From Azophilus sp965221755 (lineage in GTDB: Bacteria; Pseudomonadota; Gammaproteobacteria; Pseudomonadales; Azotimanducaceae), in assembly GCA_965221755.1 (NCBI GenBank), contig OZ244921.1, positions 3,472,001 to 3,536,000 of the forward strand: a DNA stretch of 64,000 nt, in the 5' to 3' direction. Within the stretch, counting starts at the first letter, position 1; every line of letters starts with the position of its first letter. Below the pieces are notes generated by a model that made no database searches, was not told where the DNA came from, and saw only the letters and a program-made list of their open reading frames with translations. Made by a program: the position numbers and the translations under genes. Below, one piece after another: positions 35,978 through 47,587 of this stretch.

Positions 35978-37726
35978 ATGGCTTCAACAACCCGTCGATT
36001 CCTACCTTCCGAACCCCCGCCCAAGGATGCGCCCATCCAAGCCGCCCTGCCCCTGCGGGTGGAGCGTCCGGCCGATGCGCCGCTGATCCCCGCGCGCATC
36101 CTCAACGAGTTCGTGTACTGTCCCCGACTCGCCTATCTGGAGTGGGTGCAGAAGGAGTGGGAGGACTCCTCCGACACCGTGGAGGGCCGTCACGTGCATC
36201 GGCGGGTTGACGCCAAGGGCGGCGCCCTGCCTGAACCGGACGCCGACTTCAAGGCCATGAAGCCCGCCCGCTCCGTGGAACTGTCGTCAAAGCGCCTCGA
36301 TCTCGTGGCCAAGATCGACTTGGTGGAGGGGGCGGGCGGCGAGGTCACCCCCATCGACTACAAGCGCGGCAAGCGCCCCCACGTCAAGCAGCAGGCATAT
36401 GACCCGGAACGGGTGCAGCTGTGCGCGCAGGGCCTGCTGCTGGAGGACCACGGCTATCGCTGTTCGGAGGGCGTTCTGTACTTCGCAGGCTCCAAGGAGC
36501 GGGTGCGCATCCCCTTCGATGACGAACTGCGGTCGCTGACGCGGGAATCCTTGAGCCTGCTGCGCACTGTCGTCGAAGGCGGGCAAATCCCGCCGCCGCT
36601 GGCGGACAGCCCCAAGTGCTCGCGGTGCTCCCTAGTTGGCATCTGCCTGCCCGATGAGGTCAATCTGCTCAGCGCCAAAGCGGACAAGGCGCGCCCGATC
36701 AGCGTACGCCACACCCGCTCCCTGCCAGTGTACATCCAAGCGCACCGGGCCAAGGTGGCCAAGTCCGGCGAACGGCTGGCCATCACCGTGGACGACGGCG
36801 AACCGACGCACGCCCGGTTGGCGGAGACCTCCCAACTGGTGGTGATGGGCAACGTCTATGTCACCACACCGACGCTGCATGAGCTCATGCGCCGGGAAAT
36901 TCCCGTCACTTGGCATTCCTATGGAGGGTGGTTTCTCGGCCACACCGTCGGCGCGGGCCATGCCAACGTGGAGTTGCGCACTGCCCAGTATCGGGGTTCC
37001 TTCGAGGATCAGGTCTGCCTGCGTTTGGCGCGGGGCTGGGTGCGGGCCAAGATCCGCAACAGCCGCGTCCTGCTGCGGCGCAACTGGCGGGGCACGGAGG
37101 ACGCCGGACCGGTGCTCAAGGACTTGAAGCGGCTCGGCGACAAAGCCGGCCGGATCAAGAGCCTCAACTCGCTGCTCGGCATTGAAGGAGCGGCCGCGGC
37201 GCTCTACTTTCAAGCGCTTCCCCAAGTTCTGAAGGGCGCAGACAGCGAAATGACGCTGTTCGACATGAACGGGCGCAATCGGCGTCCGCCCACCGATCCG
37301 GTCAACGCCATGCTCTCGTTTGGGTACGCGCTCCTGACTCGCGCCTTCGTGGTGGCGCTGTCCAGCGTTGGCTTCGATCCCTACCGGGGCTTCTATCACC
37401 AACCCCGATACGGGCGACCCGCCTTGGCGCTCGACATGATGGAGCCGTTCCGGCCGCTGATCGTCGATTCCGTAGCGGTGACGGCCATCAACAACGGCGA
37501 GCTCAAGCCCACCGACTTCGTGCGCACGCCCGTTGGCACCAACCTGTCGGCCTCCGGTCGCAAGCGCTTCATTGCATCCTTCGAGCGGCGCCTGAGCCAG
37601 GAAGTGACCCACCCGATGTTCGACTACCGCTTGGAATACCGGCGGCTGTTTGAGATGCAGGCGCGGCTCCTGGGGCGCTTCCTTCTGGGCGAGATTCCCG
37701 ACTACCCCAACTTCCTCACCCGATAG
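35978..37726 (+). CDS. cas4-cas1: CRISPR adaptation fusion Cas4-Cas1
   Basis: A 582-residue fusion typical of type I-G, which trims and integrates new spacers. The Cas4 part (about residues 1-235) has C48 in FVYCPRLAYLEW, the nuclease stretch VTPIDYKRGKRP (D127, K129), and a C-terminal cysteine triplet CSRCSLVGIC (214, 217, 223) for a [4Fe-4S] cluster. The Cas1 part has LLGIEGAAAALYF with the metal glutamate, YHQPRYGRPALALDMMEPFRPLI with the H and E/D ligands, and R-rich DNA-binding helices. The ATG at 35978 is chosen because a second copy of this 5' end (49310) begins at the same codon. An in-frame ATG at 35906 is an alternative. No good ribosome binding site precedes 35978. Confidence 0.93.
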   Translation: MASTTRRFLPSEPPPKDAPIQAALPLRVERPADAPLIPARILNEFVYCPRLAYLEWVQKEWEDSSDTVEGRHVHRRVDAKGGALPEPDADFKAMKPARSVELSSKRLDLVAKIDLVEGAGGEVTPIDYKRGKRPHVKQQAYDPERVQLCAQGLLLEDHGYRCSEGVLYFAGSKERVRIPFDDELRSLTRESLSLLRTVVEGGQIPPPLADSPKCSRCSLVGICLPDEVNLLSAKADKARPISVRHTRSLPVYIQAHRAKVAKSGERLAITVDDGEPTHARLAETSQLVVMGNVYVTTPTLHELMRREIPVTWHSYGGWFLGHTVGAGHANVELRTAQYRGSFEDQVCLRLARGWVRAKIRNSRVLLRRNWRGTEDAGPVLKDLKRLGDKAGRIKSLNSLLGIEGAAAALYFQALPQVLKGADSEMTLFDMNGRNRRPPTDPVNAMLSFGYALLTRAFVVALSSVGFDPYRGFYHQPRYGRPALALDMMEPFRPLIVDSVAVTAINNGELKPTDFVRTPVGTNLSASGRKRFIASFERRLSQEVTHPMFDYRLEYRRLFEMQARLLGRFLLGEIPDYPNFLTR

Positions 37727-37767
37727 CGCACACTTCCGCAACGGCCCGCCTTGAGGATTAGCCCAGC

Positions 37768-38067
37768 ATGAGCAGCGATGAAAGAGCGTACTTCGTGGTT
37801 TACGACATCGCCGACCCCAAACGCTGGCGACGCGTCTTCCGCACCATGCACGGCTACGGCGAATGGGTGCAGTACTCCGTGTTCCAATGCCGCCTGTCCG
37901 CCCGCCGCCATGCCGAACTGATCGCCGACCTCGACAGCGCCATCCACCACGATGAGGATCACGTCGTCGTTATCGACATCGGCTTGGCCGACCGAGTGGA
38001 ACCGAAAATCGTATCCCTCGGAAAGCGAAGCTACATCCCAGTGGAACGCGAACCAGTAATCGTGTAG
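37768..38067 (+). CDS. cas2: CRISPR adaptation protein Cas2
   Basis: A 99-residue Cas2 with the N-terminal beta strand YFVVYDIADPKRWRRVF, in which D is the conserved metal-site residue, then GEWVQYSVFQCRLS and a C-terminal VVVIDIGLAD. It binds Cas1 in the integration complex. It lies 41 bp behind cas4-1 and immediately before the CRISPR leader. Confidence 0.95.
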   Translation: MSSDERAYFVVYDIADPKRWRRVFRTMHGYGEWVQYSVFQCRLSARRHAELIADLDSAIHHDEDHVVVIDIGLADRVEPKIVSLGKRSYIPVEREPVIV

Positions 38068-38270
38068 GCTCGCTGATGAATTGCGAGATGTTGGGTGTTA
38101 GCGGTTCGCTTAGGGACCACTCGTAAAGGCTTAGTTCTTTAAAATTCAATTGGTTGACGGAAGAACCTCGGGTAAAAATCCATGTTCAGAAGCCAAGCTA
38201 GCCGTCCAAATGCCGAGCGCTCGCAATCCGGGAAGCCGGATGTTGAGTTTATTGGGCTGTAGCAGGTGGT
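38068..38270 (+). promoter_or_regulatory. CRISPR leader
   Basis: A 203-bp non-coding stretch between cas2 and the first repeat. It contains an AT-rich run (TTCTTTAAAATTCAATTGGT around 38136-38155) unlike the GC-rich flanks, and a TTGACG box at 38154-38159. The perfect repeats next to it and the altered repeats at the far end agree with this being the leader side. The array is therefore read rightward. Confidence 0.75.
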
Positions 38271-41200
38271 CTTTCCCCCGCCTCAGAGCGGGGGCCTCAT
38301 TGAAGGCCGGATCGTCGCACTCCGCCGTGAGAATCTCCACCACCTTTCCCCCGCCTCAGAGCGGGGGCCTCATTGAAGGATTTGCGGGATTTTGAGGATC
38401 TTGTTCAAGCAACTGCGCTTTCCCCCGCCTCAGAGCGGGGGCCTCATTGAAGGGCCTTATCGGAAAAGGCCTTGGTAGCCCCGTCATGCCTCTTTCCCCC
38501 GCCTCAGAGCGGGGGCCTCATTGAAGGATATGGCTACTCATGCACTTCGGCGCTACTCGTCCCCTTTCCCCCGCCTCAGAGCGGGGGCCTCATTGAAGGT
38601 CAGGGCAGCTGCTTGACGCAGCTGAACTAGTGGGCTCTTTCCCCCGCCTCAGAGCGGGGGCCTCATTGAAGGGACCGTGTCGCGTGAGGATGGGTCCCTT
38701 GTAGGGACCCTTTCCCCCGCCTCAGAGCGGGGGCCTCATTGAAGGGGATACGTGCCCACCAGCGTGCCGTCAGCCCGGCAGACCTTTCCCCCGCCTCAGA
38801 GCGGGGGCCTCATTGAAGGGCTGCTGGCGAAGAAGGAATGCCAGCGCAACTACGCGCTTTCCCCCGCCTCAGAGCGGGGGCCTCATTGAAGGCCTTACAT
38901 GACTACCGTGAACTGCGATGTCGTCGATCTTTCCCCCGCCTCAGAGCGGGGGCCTCATTGAAGGCATTGGTATACTGTCCGCAGAGTTTGCATACATTAC
39001 TCTTTCCCCCGCCTCAGAGCGGGGGCCTCATTGAAGGCCGCGCTGGGAGCGAGCGGTCGTGCATTACTTCAAGCTTTCCCCCGCCTCAGAGCGGGGGCCT
39101 CATTGAAGGGTGGTCCGCCGATCGAATCAGGCCGGCACCTTCAACCTTTCCCCCGCCTCAGAGCGGGGGCCTCATTGAAGGTGGGGCCTCCCCGGCGAGG
39201 AGCGGCTGTGCCACAAGCTTTCCCCCGCCTCAGAGCGGGGGCCTCATTGAAGGGTTGTTGCGAGCTTCTTCTCAGCTGCGCTTGCAAGCTTTCCCCCGCC
39301 TCAGAGCGGGGGCCTCATTGAAGGTTGCTCGCCATCATGACGAGTCAAAACAGCTCCGGACTTTCCCCCGCCTCAGAGCGGGGGCCTCATTGAAGGTCAG
39401 GACCTGCTAGTGCACCAGACACTGTGTACGACTTTCCCCCGCCTCAGAGCGGGGGCCTCATTGAAGGGCGCTCCGCCTGCGGGCAGGGAGCTGCTGCTGG
39501 CGGGCTTTCCCCCGCCTCAGAGCGGGGGCCTCATTGAAGGGTTATGGATAAATGGCCACATAAGGTAATTTCAATGCTTTCCCCCGCCTCAGAGCGGGGG
39601 CCTCATTGAAGGGCTCCGCTCCACAGGCAGTCTGCGCTTCAGTCGCTCTTTCCCCCGCCTCAGAGCGGGGGCCTCATTGAAGGGCGACTACAAGGCCCTC
39701 AGCGGCCACCAGTCCTGGAGCTTTCCCCCGCCTCAGAGCGGGGGCCTCATTGAAGGAATCCTCCAATGCGCCCGACTCATGCTTGAGCCCGCCCTTTCCC
39801 CCGCCTCAGAGCGGGGGCCTCATTGAAGGGTATTCTCTGCAAATGCTACATACGTCAGATCATATCCTTTCCCCCGCCTCAGAGCGGGGGCCTCATTGAA
39901 GGCCTTCGCGCTCAGGGACCGGGCCAACCGGGATCAGACCTTTCCCCCGCCTCAGAGCGGGGGCCTCATTGAAGGTAGCTGACTACACAAGAGCCTCACG
40001 TGATCTCGCTGCTTTCCCCCGCCTCAGAGCGGGGGCCTCATTGAAGGACGCCGTAGCAAACTTTAATGGAACAGCGGCCCTCAGCTTTCCCCCGCCTCAG
40101 AGCGGGGGCCTCATTGAAGGTACCAGCTCTGACCAGGCTACCGCCGGGTCGTTCATCCTTTCCCCCGCCTCAGAGCGGGGGCCTCATTGAAGGATGTGCT
40201 CTACTCCTAGTCGCCTACCTCATCAGATCCTTTCCCCCGCCTCAGAGCGGGGGCCTCATTGAAGGTCCGCAGGATTCTCGGCTTGTAGTCGTGTGCCGCT
40301 TCTTTCCCCCGCCTCAGAGCGGGGGCCTCATTGAAGGGCTCCGGCGTTGTCGTTGTTGTTGGCGTTGGTTCCGGCTTTCCCCCGCCTCAGAGCGGGGGCC
40401 TCATTGAAGGGCCCTCCTAGCTTTCCTAGCATCACTCACACGCTTGCTTTCCCCCGCCTCAGAGCGGGGGCCTCATTGAAGGAAGTAAGGCTGAACAAAC
40501 TGCTTGAAGTAATGCACGCTTTCCCCCGCCTCAGAGCGGGGGCCTCATTGAAGGTTTGCAAAATCATAATCACTCCACCAGCTCCAGCGGCCTTTCCCCC
40601 GCCTCAGAGCGGGGGCCTCATTGAAGGGACCGTCAAAAGCGCCAGCAGCGGCGTGCGCAGCGGCTTTCCCCCGCCTCAGAGCGGGGGCCTCATTGAAGGT
40701 ACGGCAGCCCGGCGTGGAAGGATCTGCAGCGCAGAGCTTTCCCCCGCCTCAGAGCGGGGGCCTCATTGAAGGGAGGGCAGCCGGGTGCCGTCGGCGGCCG
40801 GCTTCCCGCTTTCCCCCGCCTCAGAGCGGGGGCCTCATTGAAGGTCGGGACTCTGTGGGATCGGCCGACCGGCGTCAAGGACTTTCCCCCGCCTCAGAGC
40901 GGGGGCCTCATTGAAGGAGACTTTTCCATTTCATTGATCCTCCAATGCGCCCGCTTTCCCCCGCCTCAGAGCGGGGGCCTCATTGAAGGGATTGTGATCG
41001 TCTCGGGGTTGCCGAGGGCGTGGCGGCCTTTCCCCCGCCTCAGAGCGGGGGCCTCATTGAAGGACCGGAACGGACCAGTTCGTCAGCGCGGTGATCGCCG
41101 CTTTCCCCCGCCTCAGAGCGGGGGCCTCATTGAAGGAACTCTCCGTATGACAGATCCAAATCGCTTCCGACCGCTTTCCCCCGCCTCAGAGCGGGGGCCT

Positions 41201-44200
41201 CATTGAAGGCTGATCTGCGCGTGCTCCGCCAGCACTGGAGTCAGGCTTTCCCCCGCCTCAGAGCGGGGGCCTCATTGAAGGGTCAGGGAGGTCTTCAATA
41301 ATGCGGGGGTGGGCGTGCTTTCCCCCGCCTCAGAGCGGGGGCCTCATTGAAGGTACGAATAATATCCGCAGCTGTGGGTGCGAGTCCCGCTTTCCCCCGC
41401 CTCAGAGCGGGGGCCTCATTGAAGGAAGGAGAAGGAAAAAACTCCTACGTACAGGTATGGCTGCTTTCCCCCGCCTCAGAGCGGGGGCCTCATTGAAGGA
41501 CTTCCTCCCGCTTAGAGCTAGCAATTCTCTTCCTTCTTTCCCCCGCCTCAGAGCGGGGGCCTCATTGAAGGTCACGGACCCGCTTGGCGAATGCCTTTGC
41601 CGGTCCCCTTTCCCCCGCCTCAGAGCGGGGGCCTCATTGAAGGGACGGTGTCTCATACGCGACGGGCGCCTACTACCTGCTTTCCCCCGCCTCAGAGCGG
41701 GGGCCTCATTGAAGGGTCGGAACAGACAGTTTCGTCAGCGCGGTGATCGCCGCTTTCCCCCGCCTCAGAGCGGGGGCCTCATTGAAGGGGCGGCGAGCAT
41801 CGCCTCGGTGGGCTCGGTGTCGTCTTTCCCCCGCCTCAGAGCGGGGGCCTCATTGAAGGCGCAGTACCAACTGCACCTACGTTCATGTCAAATTCCTTTC
41901 CCCCGCCTCAGAGCGGGGGCCTCATTGAAGGCAATTTCATTGAAGTCAGTACCCATATCGTTCATCTTCTTTCCCCCGCCTCAGAGCGGGGGCCTCATTG
42001 AAGGGCTTTCGGGGCGGGGGATGTGCCGTGCCAAGTCATCGGCTTTCCCCCGCCTCAGAGCGGGGGCCTCATTGAAGGTTTGATCTTGTCGTCTCTGACT
42101 TCGGTCGGCCAAAGCCTTTCCCCCGCCTCAGAGCGGGGGCCTCATTGAAGGGTCGCGTCCGCGTTGATGGATGTTTGCGCTAAGGCCACTTTCCCCCGCC
42201 TCAGAGCGGGGGCCTCATTGAAGGCCGGGCTCCCAGTGCCCAACGAATGGTCCGGGCCAAACTTTCCCCCGCCTCAGAGCGGGGGCCTCATTGAAGGGGA
42301 ACATGCTGTCCCACTCGCTCGATCTTTCGTAGGATCTTTCCCCCGCCTCAGAGCGGGGGCCTCATTGAAGGACTCCGGCTGAGGTGATTGCCGCCCGCGT
42401 CCGCACGCTTTCCCCCGCCTCAGAGCGGGGGCCTCATTGAAGGTCGGGGCAGCTCTTGGATGCTGCTGAACTGCTCGGCTCCTTTCCCCCGCCTCAGAGC
42501 GGGGGCCTCATTGAAGGTTACTGGAATTGGATGAATGATCCCAGAGTGTCTTGCTTTCCCCCGCCTCAGAGCGGGGGCCTCATTGAAGGGTTTACTCCTA
42601 TTCGCCTATCTCGTCAGACACCAGGCGGCTTTCCCCCGCCTCAGAGCGGGGGCCTCATTGAAGGCGGTTTACGCCTTTTGGCTAGGGATCATGGCTTCGC
42701 GCTTTCCCCCGCCTCAGAGCGGGGGCCTCATTGAAGGCGTCGTAGCCCATACCTGCTACTGTGAACCAATTACCCTTTCCCCCGCCTCAGAGCGGGGGCC
42801 TCATTGAAGGCTGAACGCCATCGGTAAAATAAGCCCCGACGCTGCAGCTTTCCCCCGCCTCAGAGCGGGGGCCTCATTGAAGGGGCGTCTACTGGCGTAA
42901 GCTCGCCGGAGAGGTGGACCTTTCCCCCGCCTCAGAGCGGGGGCCTCATTGAAGGTGGGGCCTCCCCGGCGAGGAGCGGCTGTGCCACCGGCTTTCCCCC
43001 GCCTCAGAGCGGGGGCCTCATTGAAGGAGTATCCCGCCTGCGGCCAGCCAGGCCGAATCCGGCCTTTCCCCCGCCTCAGAGCGGGGGCCTCATTGAAGGG
43101 TCTCTCGGGAGGTCGTTGAATTCGTCGTATGCGGCCTTTCCCCCGCCTCAGAGCGGGGGCCTCATTGAAGGCGATATGACGTAGTCCTGCGGGTAGTCCA
43201 TCGAGACCTTTCCCCCGCCTCAGAGCGGGGGCCTCATTGAAGGGCCGTGGACACCGGAGAGTACGTCGCCGAGGTCCGCATCTTTCCCCCGCCTCAGAGC
43301 GGGGGCCTCATTGAAGGACGCCGATCCCCCATACCAGACGAGCAGCAACAACAGCTTTCCCCCGCCTCAGAGCGGGGGCCTCATTGAAGGATCGAATTGA
43401 TTCTTACGGACGGCGCCAACTCCGTCCTTTCCCCCGCCTCAGAGCGGGGGCCTCATTGAAGGCGCTGGCTGGCACAGCCTACGCAGGACTCGGCTCCTAC
43501 TTTCCCCCGCCTCAGAGCGGGGGCCTCATTGAAGGCTGATCGTTTACACAGCCAATTTTTCGGGCGGCACCGCTTTCCCCCGCCTCAGAGCGGGGGCCTC
43601 ATTGAAGGTTAGTGACGTGAACAGCGGCTTGCCGTGCCGTTGGAACTTTCCCCCGCCTCAGAGCGGGGGCCTCATTGAAGGATGAGCGTTTTCCGTGATT
43701 GCCTACGCGGCTGACCCCTTTCCCCCGCCTCAGAGCGGGGGCCTCATTGAAGGAACGCGCCTGGCCGCTTGGAGATACCCATCGATCCGGGCTTTCCCCC
43801 GCCTCAGAGCGGGGGCCTCATTGAAGGAAGTAGGTGCCTCCTTCTTCTGTTGCGGCATGATAACCCTTTCCCCCGCCTCAGAGCGGGGGCCTCATTGAAG
43901 GGGGTGGGAGCGCAGCCCCGTCCTCGATATCCGCGACCTTTCCCCCGCCTCAGAGCGGGGGCCTCATTGAAGGGACAGGGACACCCTGATGCCCTGTTTC
44001 CTCCCCAACACTTTCCCCCGCCTCAGAGCGGGGGCCTCATTGAAGGGGCGGGAGCGGGGTCGTCGCGATTGGATGCGGCGGCGTCTTTCCCCCGCCTCAG
44101 AGCGGGGGCCTCATTGAAGGCCCAGTCGTCCAGCGCCGCATCGACCGCCTCGGCGACCTTTCCCCCGCCTCAGAGCGGGGGCCTCATTGAAGGATCGCAG

Positions 44201-47200
44201 CGAAGCAGCTCGCGCCCTCGAGCTTCGCGTCTTTCCCCCGCCTCAGAGCGGGGGCCTCATTGAAGGTCGATTGATCCATCGGTGATTGAGCAGGACGGGG
44301 CGCTTTCCCCCGCCTCAGAGCGGGGGCCTCATTGAAGGAACTCTCCGTATGACAAGTCCAAATCGCTTCCGCTCCTTTCCCCCGCCTCAGAGCGGGGGCC
44401 TCATTGAAGGCATGATTGGAACTCCTATCTCACCTAGAGATATCCGCCTTTCCCCCGCCTCAGAGCGGGGGCCTCATTGAAGGCCGTCGGGAGCGCCGTC
44501 GTCCACACGCGTCTCCCGCCTTTCCCCCGCCTCAGAGCGGGGGCCTCATTGAAGGAATTGCTCATTGATTTTCTCCTCGCTGCGCGTCCGGCTTTCCCCC
44601 GCCTCAGAGCGGGGGCCTCATTGAAGGGTGGACTGGCTAATGCAGGGAGTGGACGAATCAAAGACCTTTCCCCCGCCTCAGAGCGGGGGCCTCATTGAAG
44701 GGGGAAATCCAGCTCTCGAAAAGTCAACTCCGGCACCGCCTTTCCCCCGCCTCAGAGCGGGGGCCTCATTGAAGGAGGCGGCACCGGGCTGGGAATGAGC
44801 GGCATCATCGACTTTCCCCCGCCTCAGAGCGGGGGCCTCATTGAAGGCATATCCTGTTGTAGCCCGCCGAAAGGAATTTCGGCGCTTTCCCCCGCCTCAG
44901 AGCGGGGGCCTCATTGAAGGCTCGATTGATTTGCTCACGTACTTGGCTACGTACATGCTTTCCCCCGCCTCAGAGCGGGGGCCTCATTGAAGGCTGGCCG
45001 CGAACAAAGTCGCCTTGGTCGGCTCCCTGCTTTCCCCCGCCTCAGAGCGGGGGCCTCATTGAAGGGCATCCGCCAGATCGAATCCGCCCGCAGGGCTCCC
45101 TCTTTCCCCCGCCTCAGAGCGGGGGCCTCATTGAAGGCCCGGATAGGCGGTGTCCATCGTATCCTTGATTTTCTGCTTTCCCCCGCCTCAGAGCGGGGGC
45201 CTCATTGAAGGCGGCGGGCAATGTAGACGTCATCCCCAAAGGAAACTAGCCTTTCCCCCGCCTCAGAGCGGGGGCCTCATTGAAGGTTGACCGGCCTAGA
45301 GCTGGTCCGGGCGTCCCGGAACCCTTTCCCCCGCCTCAGAGCGGGGGCCTCATTGAAGGCTGACGTATTTGGCGACATACATGGCGATTTCCGCCCTTTC
45401 CCCCGCCTCAGAGCGGGGGCCTCATTGAAGGCTGACGTATTTGGCGACATACATGGCGATTTCCGCCCTTTCCCCCGCCTCAGAGCGGGGGCCTCATTGA
45501 AGGCATGCTTGCCCGCTCTTGCTTCTAGCTCCATCGCGTCTTTCCCCCGCCTCAGAGCGGGGGCCTCATTGAAGGAAGCCAAGCCAAGAGAACAACGGCG
45601 CGACCGCCGTACTTTCCCCCGCCTCAGAGCGGGGGCCTCATTGAAGGTCTGGTCAGCTCTTGGATGCTGACTCTCTCGTAGGCTCTTTCCCCCGCCTCAG
45701 AGCGGGGGCCTCATTGAAGGCCGACGTAGGCGTCGGCAACCATGCCGAATTCGACCACTTTCCCCCGCCTCAGAGCGGGGGCCTCATTGAAGGGCGCCTG
45801 GCGAAGACGGCTTTCCAGCCCAGCTCCGCGACTTTCCCCCGCCTCAGAGCGGGGGCCTCATTGAAGGCGTCCGCAATATTGATGTCTCGAGCGAGTGTGC
45901 TGTTCTTTCCCCCGCCTCAGAGCGGGGGCCTCATTGAAGGGTGGTGCGAATGGGTGCGGGATCGCGGGCATCGTCACCTTTCCCCCGCCTCAGAGCGGGG
46001 GCCTCATTGAAGGGCCGGTCCCTCCCTGACCCTTGCCGCTGTTTCGCGCACTTTCCCCCGCCTCAGAGCGGGGGCCTCATTGAAGGTCGAAAAATGCGAA
46101 AAGTTGCGAAAAAGGGGTTGTCCTTTCCCCCGCCTCAGAGCGGGGGCCTCATTGAAGGGCGCCGGCAGATTTCGGCAGATTTCCGGCAGCCGGTCCTTTC
46201 CCCCGCCTCAGAGCGGGGGCCTCATTGAAGGGTCGCTGGCGATGAAGGGATGCCGGCACAGCTGCGCGACTTTCCCCCGCCTCAGAGCGGGGGCCTCATT
46301 GAAGGGGCTGGCGGTTTGGCTTGAGAGCGCATCGTCGCCGTCCTTTCCCCCGCCTCAGAGCGGGGGCCTCATTGAAGGGAGGAAAGCTGGGGCCCCTCGT
46401 TCCGAAAGGCTGAGCACTTTCCCCCGCCTCAGAGCGGGGGCCTCATTGAAGGAGCACCTAGGAATAGCCGCGCCTAGGTATCGCGCTACTTTCCCCCGCC
46501 TCAGAGCGGGGGCCTCATTGAAGGGACAATGCGAGGATCATCGGATCCTTCTCACACAATCTTTCCCCCGCCTCAGAGCGGGGGCCTCATTGAAGGTCTC
46601 TGAGATAGCAAGCCAATTGCCTTGCTACATGACTTTCCCCCGCCTCAGAGCGGGGGCCTCATTGAAGGCCGACGGGCAACAAGCCCATCGGCCCGGGTTT
46701 GATACTTTCCCCCGCCTCAGAGCGGGGGCCTCATTGAAGGGATAGCCGGGTCGACCCCGATGGGCTTGCCAGCGCAACTTTCCCCCGCCTCAGAGCGGGG
46801 GCCTCATTGAAGGACGGTTTCGTAGGTTGGGGTGGCCGGGGATTACAAGACTTTCCCCCGCCTCAGAGCGGGGGCCTCATTGAAGGCCGCAGCGGGCGCG
46901 GCCGGCGTGGCGCTGTCGGGCGGCTTTCCCCCGCCTCAGAGCGGGGGCCTCATTGAAGGAGGCCATGCTGCAGACTGCTGCGGATTGGCTTGCGCGCTTT
47001 CCCCCGCCTCAGAGCGGGGGCCTCATTGAAGGATGAACGATCCAGCTGTGTCCTGGGCACAGCTGGTACTTTCCCCCGCCTCAGAGCGGGGGCCTCATTG
47101 AAGCCGCAGGCCACCGGCTCGCCGCGGGTCGGGGAGCCGGCCCTTTCCCCCGCCTCAGAGCGGGGGCCTCATTGAAGCCTCGACGTCATCGTCAGCCTCG

Positions 47201-47251
47201 TCGTCATCGTCAGCCCTTTCCCCCGCCTCAGAGCGGGGGCCTCATTGAAGC
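38271..47251 (+). CRISPR. CRISPR array, type I-G, 124 repeats
   Basis: A 36-bp repeat starting CTTTCCCCCGCC and ending CCTCATTGAAGG, with an internal 7-bp stem CCCCCGC/GCGGGGG around a CTCAGA loop. By walking through every unit I count 124 repeats and 123 spacers, mostly 35-39 nt, with a period of about 72-74 bp. All repeats look identical except the last three (47069, 47143 and 47216), which end in GAAGC instead of GAAGG. The first repeat is 38271-38306 and the last 47216-47251. Open reading frames through the array are not genes. The adjacent cas2 and leader fix the direction. Confidence 0.98.
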
Positions 47252-47273
47252 AAGTACTCAAAGAAATGCCCTG

Positions 47274-47317
47274 TTGACATCGCTCCAAGAACCAAACAAT
47301 CTAGACTAATAATCTAG
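47274..47317 (+). promoter_or_regulatory. Promoter and operator of the phd-vapC unit
   Basis: A consensus -35 box TTGACA at 47274-47279 is followed 17 bp later by a weak -10 region (CAATCT). It overlaps a 17-bp imperfect palindrome CTAGACTAATAATCTAG at 47301-47317. The palindrome is a likely site for autorepression by the antitoxin. AGAAGG follows as ribosome binding site before the ATG at 47333. Confidence 0.6.
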
Positions 47318-47332
47318 CCAGAAGGTAAAGTC

Positions 47333-47587
47333 ATGGGACAGTGGCAGCTACAGGAAGCAAAAAACCGGTTGAGCGCACTGGTGGATGCAGCGGTTTCGGG
47401 AGAACCCCAGAAGGTTACGCGGCGAGGCAAGCCAGCCGTCGTGATCATTGCTTCTGAAGACTACGAGCGCTTGCGCCGCTTGGAGAAAGCAAGCTTGCCG
47501 GCATTCAATGACCTTCTGCTTGAGATGCCGCAGGACGATGGCGAGTTCGAGCGCCTGCCCATGCCCGCACGGCGCTTCGAACCCTAA
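47333..47587 (+). CDS. Phd/YefM-family antitoxin
   Basis: An 84-residue antitoxin with the Phd/YefM N-terminal DNA-binding fold (WQLQEAKNRLSALVDAAVSG, then EPQKVTRRGKPAVVIIASEDYERL). A flexible acidic C-terminal tail ends RRFEP and would bind the toxin. Its stop TAA lies within the CTAA that was duplicated by the IS5 element. In the uninterrupted operon the stop overlapped the ATG of the PIN toxin as TAATG. It is placed 81 bp after the last CRISPR repeat. Confidence 0.9.
   Translation: MGQWQLQEAKNRLSALVDAAVSGEPQKVTRRGKPAVVIIASEDYERLRRLEKASLPAFNDLLLEMPQDDGEFERLPMPARRFEP

Noticed and set aside
38150..38180. Precise promoter in the CRISPR leader from TTGACG at 38154
   Set aside because: No -10 box at a proper distance; only the leader as a whole is annotated.
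38271..47251. Many open frames through the CRISPR array with repeated peptides such as FPPPQSGGLIEG and FPRLRAGASLK
   Set aside because: They are translations of the 36-bp repeat and shift frame with spacer length; no start, ribosome binding site or codon signal supports a protein.
47069..47251. Reading the GAAGC repeats as a separate second CRISPR array
   Set aside because: Spacing is continuous with the main array and only one base differs, so it is the old end of the same array.
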